This document shows positions 1 through 5,958 of a stretch of 6,096 nucleotides of DNA, piece by piece. Made by a program: the position numbers and the translations under genes. The notes beneath the pieces were generated by a model that made no database searches, had not been told where the DNA came from, and worked only from the letters and a program-made list of their open reading frames with translations. How positions within the stretch are numbered: position 1 is the stretch's first letter; each line of letters opens with the position of its first letter. This DNA comes from Lachnospiraceae bacterium (lineage in GTDB: Bacteria; Bacillota; Clostridia; Lachnospirales; Lachnospiraceae): NCBI GenBank assembly GCA_900772675.1, contig CAAGRM010000240.1, positions 1-6,096 of the forward strand, given 5' to 3'.

Positions 1-101
1 AGAATTACCATTCCGATCGGAAACGCTGCCACGATACTGACCGACTGCAGATTGCTCATAGAGCTTTCGGAAAAGACCAGTGCAATCGGAAGCAGAATCT
101 C
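1..101 (-). pseudogene. C-terminal fragment of a BCCT-family (betaine/carnitine/choline) transporter
   Basis: Read on the minus strand, this stretch encodes a hydrophobic segment (LLPIALVF), then SSMSNLQSVSIVAAFP and a further hydrophobic run that leaves the window. It resembles the last two membrane helices of BCCT transporters, where a 'GLxxLQTASIIAALPF'-like motif joins them. A complete BCCT protein is about 500 residues, so some 400 residues should lie to the right, but that space holds a terminator and the small CxxC gene. The frame stays open upstream without looking like a transporter, and similarity seems to stop near position 100. I infer a truncated remnant left by deletion or recombination. 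The identification rests on about 33 residues recalled against family motifs, so another membrane protein is possible. Confidence 0.5.
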
Positions 102-141
102 CTGCCGTAGCAGGATTCTTTCTTGTGCAGCATGAAAATAG

Positions 142-172
142 AGCCGGATTTCTATTTGGCGGAAATCCGGCT
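142..172 (-). terminator. Rho-independent terminator of the alpha-galactosidase / CxxC-protein unit
   Basis: A perfect 11-bp stem, AGCCGGATTTC (142-152) with GAAATCCGGCT (162-172), encloses a 9-base loop. On the minus strand it is followed by CTATTTTC, a short T-tract; the plus-strand side has none, so it works in the minus direction. It starts 25 bases beyond the stop codon of the small CxxC gene and would end that operon before the transporter fragment. Confidence 0.75.
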
Positions 173-196
173 GTGTGCATTTCAGACAGTATAGGT

Positions 197-388
197 CTAT
201 ACAAACAGTGTACACCCCTGCCGCTTGAACTGTTCGATTTTTTCGTCAATGAGCTCCGGCGTTACACCGAGATGCTTAGCAAGACACTGCTTGCAGAAAA
301 ACTGTTCCGCGCCGCGGTTGATAAATTTGCGGTGGGCGCCGATCTCGTTATGCGTGAGTTCTTTGCCGCACTGCATACAGCGTGCCAT
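197..388 (-). CDS. Small double-CxxC (zinc-ribbon-like) protein, function unknown
   Basis: This encodes a 63-residue protein with two CxxC pairs, C4-M-Q-C7 and C32-K-Q-C35, about 25 residues apart, as in a four-cysteine zinc ribbon. Between them is a basic segment with RKFINRG. The C-terminal third (about residues 43-58) looks helical and charged and ends in GCTLFV. I recall similar short proteins as conserved hypotheticals in Clostridia, but no function. The frame extends upstream to 469, but the start at 388 is preferred because its ATG overlaps the TGA of the alpha-galactosidase (TGATG) and the protein sense begins there. The only Shine-Dalgarno candidate is weak (AAAGG about 14 bases upstream), so translation probably depends on coupling to the upstream gene. 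Co-transcription with a glycosidase is clear; a role in sugar metabolism is not. Confidence 0.8.
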   Translation of the reverse strand: MARCMQCGKELTHNEIGAHRKFINRGAEQFFCKQCLAKHLGVTPELIDEKIEQFKRQGCTLFV

Positions 389-1518
389 CAGAGTTTTACG
401 ACCTTTGCACGGTATACTTTTGATGCGAACGGCTCGAGCTCTGTGACAAGGGATGCATTGTTTGCACACAGGTTCTCGCCGGTCCAGACCTCAGTAAGTT
501 CCAGAGTACGGCCAGTGGAGAACGGAAGGCCGATCTCATCCAGATTCATGGCTGCACGCGATTTTTCATCACTGAGATTGAACATGCCGATAGCAAGATC
601 TCCGTTTGCGAGCGCTTTTACATAAATCAGAACGTTGTCATTCCATGCATGGTTTTTCACTTTATACGGCTGACGGCAGAGCGGATCCTGGTTGATACGG
701 ATCATTTCGTCATTCATGAGAATGCGGCGGGTTTCGTCGCTCATCTCGCGGATGTCGCAGCCGATCATCAGCGGGGAGCCAAGGAATGCCCACAGTGCAT
801 AGTGTGTCTGATACTGGACATCGCTGCAGCCGGCCAGTCCAACATTTCCTTTTCCATGCATGCCGACGATCAGCATGTCCATATCGTTGAAGCAGCCGAC
901 GCCGTTGTACGGATGCAGTTTTTCCTGCTGTGCCACGAGATCTTTGACAGAATCCCAGGTATCAAAGATGTCGCCGGTGGAACGCCACATGGAAGCGCCG
1001 GTTTCTTTGATCCACTCATGCGTTTCATCAGCACCCCAGGAGCAGGCAGAGAAGAGAATGTCGCGGCCGCAGTTATCGAGTGCCAGTCCCATGCGGCGGT
1101 ACAGATATTTTCCGTGCAGGATCGGGCTGTGGTAGCAGTAGTCGTATTTTAAGAAATCAACATCCCAGGATGCGAAAGTTTCCGCATCGACAAATTCGTG
1201 CTCATAGCTGCCAGGGTAGCCGGCACACGTCATGTTTCCGGCGCAGGAATACATACCGAATTTCAGCCCTTTGGAATGAACGTAATCGGCAACGGCTTTC
1301 ATACCATGCGGAAATTTTTCCGGATCCGGCACAAGACGGCCGTTTTCATCGCGTTCACGTAAGGACCAGCAGTCGTCGATGACAAGATATTCGTATCCTT
1401 TATCGCGCAGGCCGCTCTCGGCCATGACATCAGCAGTTTCAAAAATCATTTTTTCATTGATATTTTCTCCGAAGGTGTTCCAGGAATTCCAGCCCATCGG
1501 CGGTGTAAGTTTGATCAT
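388..1518 (-). CDS. GH27 alpha-galactosidase, cytoplasmic
   Basis: A 376-residue family GH27 enzyme that hydrolyses terminal alpha-galactosyl residues from melibiose- and raffinose-type oligosaccharides or galactomannan fragments. The N-terminus has the hallmark TPPMGWNSWN (5-14), and IDDCW (47-51) supplies substrate-binding aspartates. The nucleophile is Asp126 in LKYDYC and the acid/base is Asp183 in WRSTGDI, by alignment to human Asp170 and Asp231. The TIM barrel runs to roughly residue 285, followed by a beta-sandwich domain to the end. Length fits the family and all key residues are present. No signal peptide or anchor is seen, so it acts on imported sugars. The start has an excellent ribosome binding site (GGGAGGT, complement of 1526-1532, 7-base spacer). 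It is divergent from an AraC regulator that probably controls it. GH27 also includes beta-L-arabinopyranosidases, which cannot be excluded given the nearby arabinofuranosidase. Confidence 0.95.
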   Translation of the reverse strand: MIKLTPPMGWNSWNTFGENINEKMIFETADVMAESGLRDKGYEYLVIDDCWSLRERDENGRLVPDPEKFPHGMKAVADYVHSKGLKFGMYSCAGNMTCAGYPGSYEHEFVDAETFASWDVDFLKYDYCYHSPILHGKYLYRRMGLALDNCGRDILFSACSWGADETHEWIKETGASMWRSTGDIFDTWDSVKDLVAQQEKLHPYNGVGCFNDMDMLIVGMHGKGNVGLAGCSDVQYQTHYALWAFLGSPLMIGCDIREMSDETRRILMNDEMIRINQDPLCRQPYKVKNHAWNDNVLIYVKALANGDLAIGMFNLSDEKSRAAMNLDEIGLPFSTGRTLELTEVWTGENLCANNASLVTELEPFASKVYRAKVVKL

Positions 1519-1552
1519 AGTATTGACCTCCCGTAAGTTTTGATGTACTTTG

Positions 1553-1558
1553 AGTATA
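1553..1558 (-). promoter_or_regulatory. -10 box of the alpha-galactosidase promoter
   Basis: On the minus strand 1558-1553 reads TATACT, five of six matches to TATAAT, predicting a transcript start near 1546 and a leader of under 30 bases that contains the ribosome binding site. At 16 to 18 bp upstream there is no good -35 hexamer (GGTTTT or similar). Instead, repeats that look like activator sites occupy that position. A poor -35 under adjacent repeats is typical of promoters that need an AraC-type activator. Confidence 0.55.
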
Positions 1559-1559
1559 G

Positions 1560-1611
1560 ATGGATTTCCAGAGCAAAACCATGGAATTTTAAGACAAAAG
1601 CATGGATTTTT
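1560..1611. promoter_or_regulatory. Three 21-bp phased repeats, probable AraC-type operator
   Basis: Two 17-base direct repeats, CAAAACCATGGAATTTT (1574-1590) and CAAAAGCATGGATTTTT (1595-1611), differ at two positions and are offset by exactly 21 bp. A third copy of the core, ATGGATTT at 1560-1567, lies a further 21 bp to the left, so the cores begin at 1560, 1581 and 1602. Two helical turns between tandem sites suits the two helix-turn-helix motifs of AraC-family monomers or dimers. The array sits directly upstream of the alpha-galactosidase -10 box and before the AraC gene, so the neighbouring regulator is the obvious candidate ligand, by inference. Confidence 0.65.
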
Positions 1612-1648
1612 GTTTCATAAAGAATAAAATACGGGAAAAGGAAAGAAT

Positions 1649-2452
1649 ATGCTTGTATCAGAAATGAACGGGATCCGGCCTGTCGATGCCGGGCGGCAGG
1701 ACTGCCATGATCTGCATTCCTGGGGGCCGGGTGTACGGCAGTGCTATATTATACATTATATTATAAGCGGAAAGGGAACGTTTACCTGCGGGAAAAAGAC
1801 GTACACACTTACCGCAGGACAGAGCTTTTTAATCTGTCCGGCGCAGGTGGTGCAGTACGCGCCGGATGAGAACGAGCCGTGGGAATATGTGTGGGTTGAT
1901 TTTGTCGGGGAACAATGCCGGCAGATTCTGGCGCGGTCGGTACTGAACCCACAGCAGCCGGCGGCGTCGCCTCTCCGTCAGGAAAGGCTTCTGCCGTATT
2001 TTGAGCGTCTCTGCCAGATGGAACTCTATCGCCGGAACAGCCAGGAGGCCGTCGGTGTGCTGTTTGCGCTTCTGGGTGTGTACCAGGATCTGGCGGAGCC
2101 GCAGCGGGAGGAGAGAAAGAAGGAAGATCCGCGGATCATGGAAGCGATGGCTCTGATTGCCGCAGGGTATCACAGGAGTGAGTTCTGCGCGGAGACAATT
2201 GCGCGGAAAATGGCGGTCAGCCGCACAACGCTGAACCGTCTGTTTCAGAAGAAAATCGGCCGGTCACCAGGACAGTATCTGCTGGAATATCGGCTGCAGC
2301 AGTCAGAAAAGCTGCTGCAGATGGGGATGACGGTCAAACAGACGGCGCTGTCGTGCGGATTTGAAGATCCCTTTTACTATTCCCGTGTGTTCCGGAAACA
2401 CTATGGAATGCCGCCGTCGGATTACCGGCTGCAGTTTGCAGAAATTCAGTGA
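1649..2452 (+). CDS. AraC-family transcriptional regulator of alpha-galactoside use
   Basis: A 267-residue two-domain regulator. Residues about 25-90 form a cupin-like sensor domain (HYIISGKGTF, LTAGQSFLICP, WEYVWVDFVG), the AraC-binding fold that senses sugars. Residues about 160-262 form the DNA-binding domain: the first helix-turn-helix is around 178-200 (CAETIARKMAVSRTTLNRLF), the second around 228-250 (TVKQTALSCGF, YYSRVFRKHYG), with the usual closing motif MPPSDYR (254-260). Length is standard. The ATG at 1649 follows AAGGA (1638-1642). A weak TAAAAT (1625-1630) could be its -10, but no convincing -35 accompanies it. It is transcribed away from the GH27 gene with the phased repeats between, so it most likely activates that gene and perhaps controls itself. 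The inducer (melibiose, raffinose, galactose or other) cannot be read from the sequence. Confidence 0.9.
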   Translation: MLVSEMNGIRPVDAGRQDCHDLHSWGPGVRQCYIIHYIISGKGTFTCGKKTYTLTAGQSFLICPAQVVQYAPDENEPWEYVWVDFVGEQCRQILARSVLNPQQPAASPLRQERLLPYFERLCQMELYRRNSQEAVGVLFALLGVYQDLAEPQREERKKEDPRIMEAMALIAAGYHRSEFCAETIARKMAVSRTTLNRLFQKKIGRSPGQYLLEYRLQQSEKLLQMGMTVKQTALSCGFEDPFYYSRVFRKHYGMPPSDYRLQFAEIQ

Positions 2453-2462
2453 ACGGCGGGCG

Positions 2463-3248
2463 TTACCGCTCGTCGGAGAGATAATTCCGCATAGAGTGCA
2501 GGGCAGATTTTTCCAGCCGGCTGACCTGCGCCTGTGAGATGCCGATTTCCCGGGCGACCTCCATTTGTGTCTGCCCCTCATAGAAACGCATGCTGATGAT
2601 CTGCCGTTCGCGTTCGTTGAGGCGGGCGACCGCGTCCTGCAGGGCGAGATTCTGTACCCAGTGTTCTTCTTTGTTTTTCTTGTCACTTAACTGATCCATC
2701 ACATACAGGGTATCGCCGCCTTCGGTGTAGACGGGCTCGTACAGGCTCATCGGACTTTGAATTGCATCGAGGGCATAGACAAGCTCCTCTTTGGCAATGC
2801 CGATTTCCGCAGCGATTTCCTCCATCGTCGGTTCCTTCTGGTGCTGTTTGAGATAGAGCTCGCGGGCACAGATGGCGTGGTAGGCGGTATCACGCAGGGA
2901 ACGGCTGACACGGATCGCATTGTTGTCACGCAGATAGCGCCGGATCTCACCGATAATCATCGGCACGGCGTAGGTGGAAAAGCGGACGTTTAAGGTGGTA
3001 TCGAAATTGTCAATCGCCTTGATGAGGCCGATGCACCCGATCTGAAAGAGATCATCCGCGTTTTCGCCGCTGCCGGAAAAACGTTTGATGACGCTAAGGA
3101 CAAGGCGCAGGTTGCCCTGGATATAGCGTTCGCGGGCGTCTGAATTTCCTTCGTGCGCCTTTTTCAGCAGAGTTTCTTTTTCCTCGGCATTGAGCACGGG
3201 AAGACGTGATGGATTGACTCCGCACAGTTCGACTTTATAGATCGCCAT
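2463..3248 (-). CDS. sigG: RNA polymerase sporulation sigma factor SigG
   Basis: A 261-residue sigma-70 family protein matching SigG, the late forespore sigma factor that directs transcription after engulfment; Bacillus subtilis SigG is 260 residues. The SigG-type N-terminus KVELCGVNPSRLPVL (5-19) is present. Region 2 includes NLRLVLSVIKRF (46-57), DDLFQIGCIGLIKAIDNFD (65-83) and the near-invariant FSTYAVPMIIGEIRRYLRDN (90-109). Region 3 spans about 120-190, and region 4 carries a helix-turn-helix at about 227-246 (EIGISQAQVSRLEKSA). SigF was considered, but the N-terminal motif and region 4 favour SigG. The ribosome binding site is AGGAGG (complement of 3258-3263). In many clostridia sigG follows spoIIGA-sigE; here it stands alone, convergent with the AraC gene (10-bp gap) and divergent from niaR. 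No terminator is visible at its 3' end. Confidence 0.95.
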   Translation of the reverse strand: MAIYKVELCGVNPSRLPVLNAEEKETLLKKAHEGNSDARERYIQGNLRLVLSVIKRFSGSGENADDLFQIGCIGLIKAIDNFDTTLNVRFSTYAVPMIIGEIRRYLRDNNAIRVSRSLRDTAYHAICARELYLKQHQKEPTMEEIAAEIGIAKEELVYALDAIQSPMSLYEPVYTEGGDTLYVMDQLSDKKNKEEHWVQNLALQDAVARLNERERQIISMRFYEGQTQMEVAREIGISQAQVSRLEKSALHSMRNYLSDER

Positions 3249-3291
3249 GGTATAAATCCTCCTGAAACATGGAACGTTTGTGTTATACCAT

Positions 3292-3321
3292 CATGATGGG
3301 CAGTTGCCTGGGGGAATATAC
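3292..3321 (-). promoter_or_regulatory. Probable SigG-type promoter of sigG
   Basis: On the minus strand GTATA (3321-3317) is followed after 18 bp by CATCATG (3298-3292). This resembles the SigG pattern of a GHATR -35 and a CATnnTA -10 at 17-18 bp, with one mismatch in the -10. The start would fall near 3285, giving a leader of about 36 bases containing the AGGAGG site. Autoregulation of sigG is known in B. subtilis. A perfect 12-bp palindrome, CCATCATGATGG (3288-3299), overlaps the -10. No good SigF -10 (GGnnAnA type) at 15 bp was found. Confidence 0.45.
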
Positions 3322-3450
3322 GAGACGGAGAAAAATTTCATGAAGTTTTAGCCCTTGACAAAGGTTCGCAAAAATCGTTTCCTGCTATTGTAGAAAAGGC
3401 GGAAGGTGTGATAAGATAAGAGAAGTGCATGAAATGTGAGGTTTTATTTT

Positions 3451-3978
3451 ATGATGTGTGGAAAGGAACGGAGAGAAGAGATTCTCCGGAAAATTACAAA
3501 CAGTAAGACGCCGGTTTCCGGAGCGGCGCTGGCAAAGAGCTGTGAGGTGAGCCGGCAGGTGATTGTACAGGATATCGCACTGATCCGCGCCGCCGGATAC
3601 GATGTGATTGCGACAAACCGCGGCTACATCTGCAGCAGTCCGACGCGCGAGACGAGGGTATTTGAGGTGAACCACACCGATGAGCAGATGCAGGATGAGC
3701 TGAATACCATTGTGGATTTTGGCGGCGTGGTGCAGGATGTAATTGTGCGCCATGAGGTTTACGGAGAACTGCGGGCAGATCTGAATATCAGCTCACGAAA
3801 TAAGGTGGCGCTCTTTATGGAAGAGATCCGGCAGGGAAAATCGCGGCCGCTGAAGAACATCACGTCCGGGGATCATTTTCATACGGTATCGGCAGATTCG
3901 GTGCAGACACTCGACCTGATCGAGAAAGAACTGAAAAAGAAAGGATACCTGGTACGGACAGTGGAAGAAAAGGATTAG
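3451..3978 (+). CDS. niaR: Niacin-responsive transcriptional repressor NiaR (HTH-11 + 3H domain)
   Basis: A 175-residue NiaR (YrxA) type regulator, which represses NAD biosynthesis and niacin uptake genes when niacin is available. Residues about 5-60 are an HTH-11 winged helix (KERREEILRKI, VSGAALAKSCEVSRQVIVQDI, RGYIC). Residues about 68-172 are the 3H domain with its conserved histidines: His75, His101 in RHEVYG, and His142 and His144 in SGDHFHT. His75, Glu83, His142 and His144 match the spacing of the metal ligands I recall from Thermotoga TM1602. The frame opens at a GTG at 3436, but ATG 3451 (or 3454) is chosen because GTGAGG (3436-3441) then serves as ribosome binding site. No target gene such as nadABC or niaX adjoins it here. 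A loose promoter candidate is TTGTAG (3388-3393) with TAAGAT (3412-3417). Confidence 0.92.
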   Translation: MMCGKERREEILRKITNSKTPVSGAALAKSCEVSRQVIVQDIALIRAAGYDVIATNRGYICSSPTRETRVFEVNHTDEQMQDELNTIVDFGGVVQDVIVRHEVYGELRADLNISSRNKVALFMEEIRQGKSRPLKNITSGDHFHTVSADSVQTLDLIEKELKKKGYLVRTVEEKD

Positions 3979-4020
3979 GGAACATGAGGAAAAACAGCTT
4001 ATTTTCACAAAAAACTGTTA

Positions 4021-4047
4021 TTCGAAAAAATTTTAAATTTTTTTGAA
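4021..4047 (+). promoter_or_regulatory. AT-rich inverted repeat: UP element and/or niaR terminator
   Basis: Arms 4021-4033 and 4035-4047 are complementary except for one pair and consist almost wholly of A and T. Relative to the tRNA promoter the stretch covers about -70 to -44, where alternating A- and T-tracts act as an UP element for the RNA polymerase alpha subunits. It also lies 43 bases beyond the niaR stop, so it could serve as a weak terminator, but a GC-poor stem argues against an efficient one. AACAG/CTGTT arms just upstream (4006-4020 region) are too loosely spaced to be convincing. Confidence 0.45.
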
Positions 4048-4055
4048 AAAAGGTG

Positions 4056-4084
4056 TTGACTTTTCTTTTTAGATAGTGTATTAT
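4056..4084 (+). promoter_or_regulatory. Promoter of tRNA-Arg
   Basis: TTGACT (4056-4061) and TATTAT (4079-4084) are each one base from consensus and are separated by the optimal 17 bp. The start would be near 4091, giving a 5' leader of about 50 bases before the mature tRNA. The AT-rich tract directly upstream fits a strong housekeeping promoter. Confidence 0.85.
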
Positions 4085-4140
4085 ACATGATGTCAGCGGG
4101 AACGAGTGATAAACAAAAAGTTCCAAAGCGACAAAGAAAT

Positions 4141-4214
4141 GTGCGTTTAGCTCAGCTGGATAGAGCGTTTGGCTACGGACCAAAAGGTCGGGGGTTCGAA
4201 TCCTCTAACGCACG
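4141..4214 (+). tRNA. tRNA-Arg (anticodon ACG)
   Basis: A complete 74-nt cloverleaf. The acceptor stem GTGCGTT (4141-4147) pairs perfectly with AACGCAC (4207-4213). The D stem is GCTC/GAGC. The anticodon stem TTTGG/CCAAA holds the loop CTACGGA, whose positions 34-36 are ACG. There is a 5-base variable loop, and a T arm GGGGG-TTCGAAT-CCTCT with two G-U pairs. The discriminator is G4214. CCA is not encoded and must be added after transcription. With A34 edited to inosine this tRNA reads CGU, CGC and CGA arginine codons. It has its own promoter and terminator. Confidence 0.97.
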
Positions 4215-4220
4215 GACGAT

Positions 4221-4252
4221 AACCGTTCTGGTGAAAACCAGAGCGGTTTTTT
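4221..4252 (+). terminator. Rho-independent terminator of tRNA-Arg
   Basis: AACCGTTCTGG (4221-4231) pairs with CCAGAGCGGTT (4238-4248) in an 11-bp stem with one G-U wobble and a TGAAAA loop. A run of six T follows (4247-4252, overlapping the stem base). It begins seven bases after the tRNA. Confidence 0.92.
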
Positions 4253-4298
4253 CGTTTTGCAGGAAACCTTATTGAAGTTTCATGTAAAGCAAAAAAGC

Positions 4299-4373
4299 CT
4301 CCGGGCAGGATCATACTGCGGCGGAGAAAAATTATGTTGCCGGTGCCAAGGTCTGCCGCAGAGAATCACCGGC
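4299..4373. other. Structured non-coding region with competing hairpins
   Basis: Three complementary pairs crowd into 75 bp. A: CTCCG-g-GCAG (4299-4308) with CTGC-gg-CGGAG (4316-4326). B: CTGCGGC (4316-4322) with GCCGCAG (4355-4361). C: GCCGGTG (4339-4345) with CACCGGC (4367-4373). A and B compete for 4316-4322, while B and C interleave like a pseudoknot. The minus-strand side of A is followed by GCTTTTTTGC, so A alone looks like a minus-strand terminator, yet no minus-strand gene lies upstream of it here. The region is after the tRNA terminator and before the GH51 promoter, so its transcription is uncertain. I do not recognise a known RNA family. Confidence 0.4.
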
Positions 4374-4377
4374 TGAC

Positions 4378-4403
4378 TACTTGTATGCTCGTTGACACAA
4401 GTA
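4378..4403. promoter_or_regulatory. Inverted repeat overlapping the GH51 -35 box, probable operator
   Basis: TACTTGT (4378-4384) and ACAAGTA (4397-4403) are perfect 7-bp inverted arms with a 12-bp centre. The right arm abuts the -35 hexamer (4392-4397), sharing one base. A dimeric repressor bound here would block polymerase. The TTGT/ACAA half-sites recall the AraR (GntR/LacI type) operators of arabinose genes in Bacillus, but there the arms are closer together, so the regulator is unknown. Confidence 0.5.
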
Positions 4404-4421
4404 AGAGACATCTTCTATAAT
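4392..4421 (+). promoter_or_regulatory. Consensus promoter of the GH51 gene
   Basis: TTGACA (4392-4397) and TATAAT (4416-4421) are both perfect sigma-A hexamers, with an 18-bp spacer. The predicted start near 4428 gives a leader of about 28 bases carrying the ribosome binding site. A perfect promoter on a catabolic gene suggests control by repression rather than activation. Confidence 0.88.
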
Positions 4422-4455
4422 AAAGCCAAATTTAAGATCCGAAAGGGGACAAATT

Positions 4456-5958
4456 ATGGCAAAGCTAGTGATTGATGCAAACAGAAAGCTTTCGAAAATC
4501 AATAAGGAAATTCAGGGACAGTTTTCCGAGCATCTGGGAAGATGTATTTATGAGGGACTTTACGTAGGAGAACATTCGGAGATTCCGAATGTGAACGGAA
4601 TGCGTACGGATGTTGTCGAGGCGCTGAAAAAAATAAAGGTTCCGGTTCTGCGCTGGCCGGGCGGATGCTTTGCGGATGAGTATCACTGGAAGGACGGTAT
4701 CGGTCCGAAGGAAAGCCGCAAGAAGATGATCAACACCAACTGGGGCGGCGTTGTCGAGGATAACAGCTTTGGTACCCACGAGTTCTTTGAGCTCTGCCGT
4801 CAGATCGGATGTGAGACCTATATCAACGGAAATATGGGAAGCGGTACCGTACAGGAGATGTCGGAGTGGGTTGAATATATGACATTTGACGGGGTATCTC
4901 CGATGGCAGACCTTCGCGCGGAAAATGGGCACGAAAAGCCGTGGACTGTCGATTTCTTCGGTGTCGGCAATGAGAACTGGGGCTGCGGCGGAAATATGAA
5001 TCCGGAATTCTACGGAAATATGTACCGCAGATATCAGACCTTTGTGCGTGATTACGATGGACACAAAAAGATCCGGAAGATTGCCTGCGGTGCCAATGCG
5101 GATGATTATGAGTGGACGCAGGAAGTGATGAAAGCATGCTTCCGCAGAACCTCCCCGCAGCAGCACGGCATGATGGATGGCCTGTCCCTTCATTACTATA
5201 CGGTTCCGGAAACCTGGGATCACAAGGGCAGTGCAACGGAATTTGCGGAAAAAGACTGGTATAAGACCATGAAAAAGACGATGTACATGGAAGAGCTGAT
5301 CCGCCGTCACAGCGCCATTATGGATCAGTACGATCCGGATAAAAAGGTCGGCATGATCGTGGACGAGTGGGGTACCTGGTATGATGTAGAGCCGGGAACG
5401 AATCCGGGATTTCTGTATCAGCAGAATACCATGCGTGACGCACTGGTCGCAGGTATCAACCTGAATCTTTTCAACAAACACAGCGACCGCGTCAAGATGG
5501 CAAATATCGCACAGATGGTCAATGTTCTGCAGTCGATGATCCTGACCGAGGGGGAAAAGATGGTCAAAACTCCGACGTATCATGTTTTCGATCTGTATCA
5601 GGTACATCAGGAAAATGATCTTCTGGCAAGCTCTCTGGAAACGGAGCAGGTTGGTCTGGAAGATGAATACATGGTTCCGAATCTGACGGAATCTGTTTCG
5701 GTAGATGCCAACGGTGTACTTCATATTACGATGACGAATGTGGATCTGGAGAAAGCATATCCGGTAGAGGCGGTACTTCTCGGAAAAGAAGCCGGCGAGA
5801 TCAAAGCCGAGATCGTAACCGGCCATATGCAGGATAAAAACACCTTTGAAGCGCCGGAGAAGGTTGGCGTTCAGGCCTTTGACGGTGTGCAGGCAACCAA
5901 AGAGGGAATTTCCTTTACCATTCCGGCGTGCAGTGTGCTTCATATCGCCGTAAAATAG
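4456..5958 (+). CDS. abfA: GH51 alpha-L-arabinofuranosidase, intracellular
   Basis: A 500-residue family GH51 enzyme that removes alpha-L-arabinofuranosyl groups from arabinan, arabinoxylan or arabinogalactan oligosaccharides; Geobacillus AbfA is about 502 residues. The N-terminus shows the family pattern ([19 protein letters not shown], 20-38) and [21 protein letters not shown] (64-84). The catalytic acid/base is Glu173 in [11 protein letters not shown] and the nucleophile is Glu304 in [31 protein letters not shown] (339-359) is also characteristic. Residues about 370-500 form the C-terminal beta-sandwich. No signal peptide is present, so substrates must be imported. The ATG at 4456 follows AAAGGGGA (4442-4449) at a good distance. 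It is transcribed from its own consensus promoter under a probable operator. The next gene starts 61 bases after the stop with no separate terminator in between. Confidence 0.96.
   Translation: MAKLVIDANRKLSKINKEIQGQFSEHLGRCIYEGLYVGEHSEIPNVNGMRTDVVEALKKIKVPVLRWPGGCFADEYHWKDGIGPKESRKKMINTNWGGVVEDNSFGTHEFFELCRQIGCETYINGNMGSGTVQEMSEWVEYMTFDGVSPMADLRAENGHEKPWTVDFFGVGNENWGCGGNMNPEFYGNMYRRYQTFVRDYDGHKKIRKIACGANADDYEWTQEVMKACFRRTSPQQHGMMDGLSLHYYTVPETWDHKGSATEFAEKDWYKTMKKTMYMEELIRRHSAIMDQYDPDKKVGMIVDEWGTWYDVEPGTNPGFLYQQNTMRDALVAGINLNLFNKHSDRVKMANIAQMVNVLQSMILTEGEKMVKTPTYHVFDLYQVHQENDLLASSLETEQVGLEDEYMVPNLTESVSVDANGVLHITMTNVDLEKAYPVEAVLLGKEAGEIKAEIVTGHMQDKNTFEAPEKVGVQAFDGVQATKEGISFTIPACSVLHIAVK

Noticed and set aside
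95..124. Plus-strand hairpin CCTGC/GCAGG with TTTCTT tail as a terminator
   Set aside because: The stem is only 5 bp plus a bulged 4-bp extension, the T-run is broken, and no plus-strand gene is seen entering from the left.
189..202. GTATAG-GT-CTATAC inverted repeat at the stop of the small CxxC gene
   Set aside because: It is short, AT-rich, lies within the gene end and has no promoter or T-tract beside it.
389..469. 27-residue upstream extension of the small CxxC protein
   Set aside because: It overlaps the end of the alpha-galactosidase, has no ribosome binding site, and the ATG at 388 makes a coupled TGATG junction.
3355..3391. TTGACA (3355-3360) paired with the extended -10 TGCTATTGT (3383-3391) as niaR promoter
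   Set aside because: The spacer would be 25 bp, too long for a sigma-A promoter, and no good -10 occurs at 16-18 bp.
3436..3450. GTG start five codons upstream for niaR
   Set aside because: The GTG lies within the GTGAGG sequence that best serves as the ribosome binding site for the ATG at 3451.
4087..4275. 62-codon frame across the tRNA region
   Set aside because: It runs through the whole tRNA-Arg gene and its terminator, so it is not a protein gene.
4340..4394. Decayed AraC C-terminus (ESPADYLYAR then stop) before the GH51 promoter
   Set aside because: Only about ten residues resemble the family end and the upstream frame does not, so chance is more likely.
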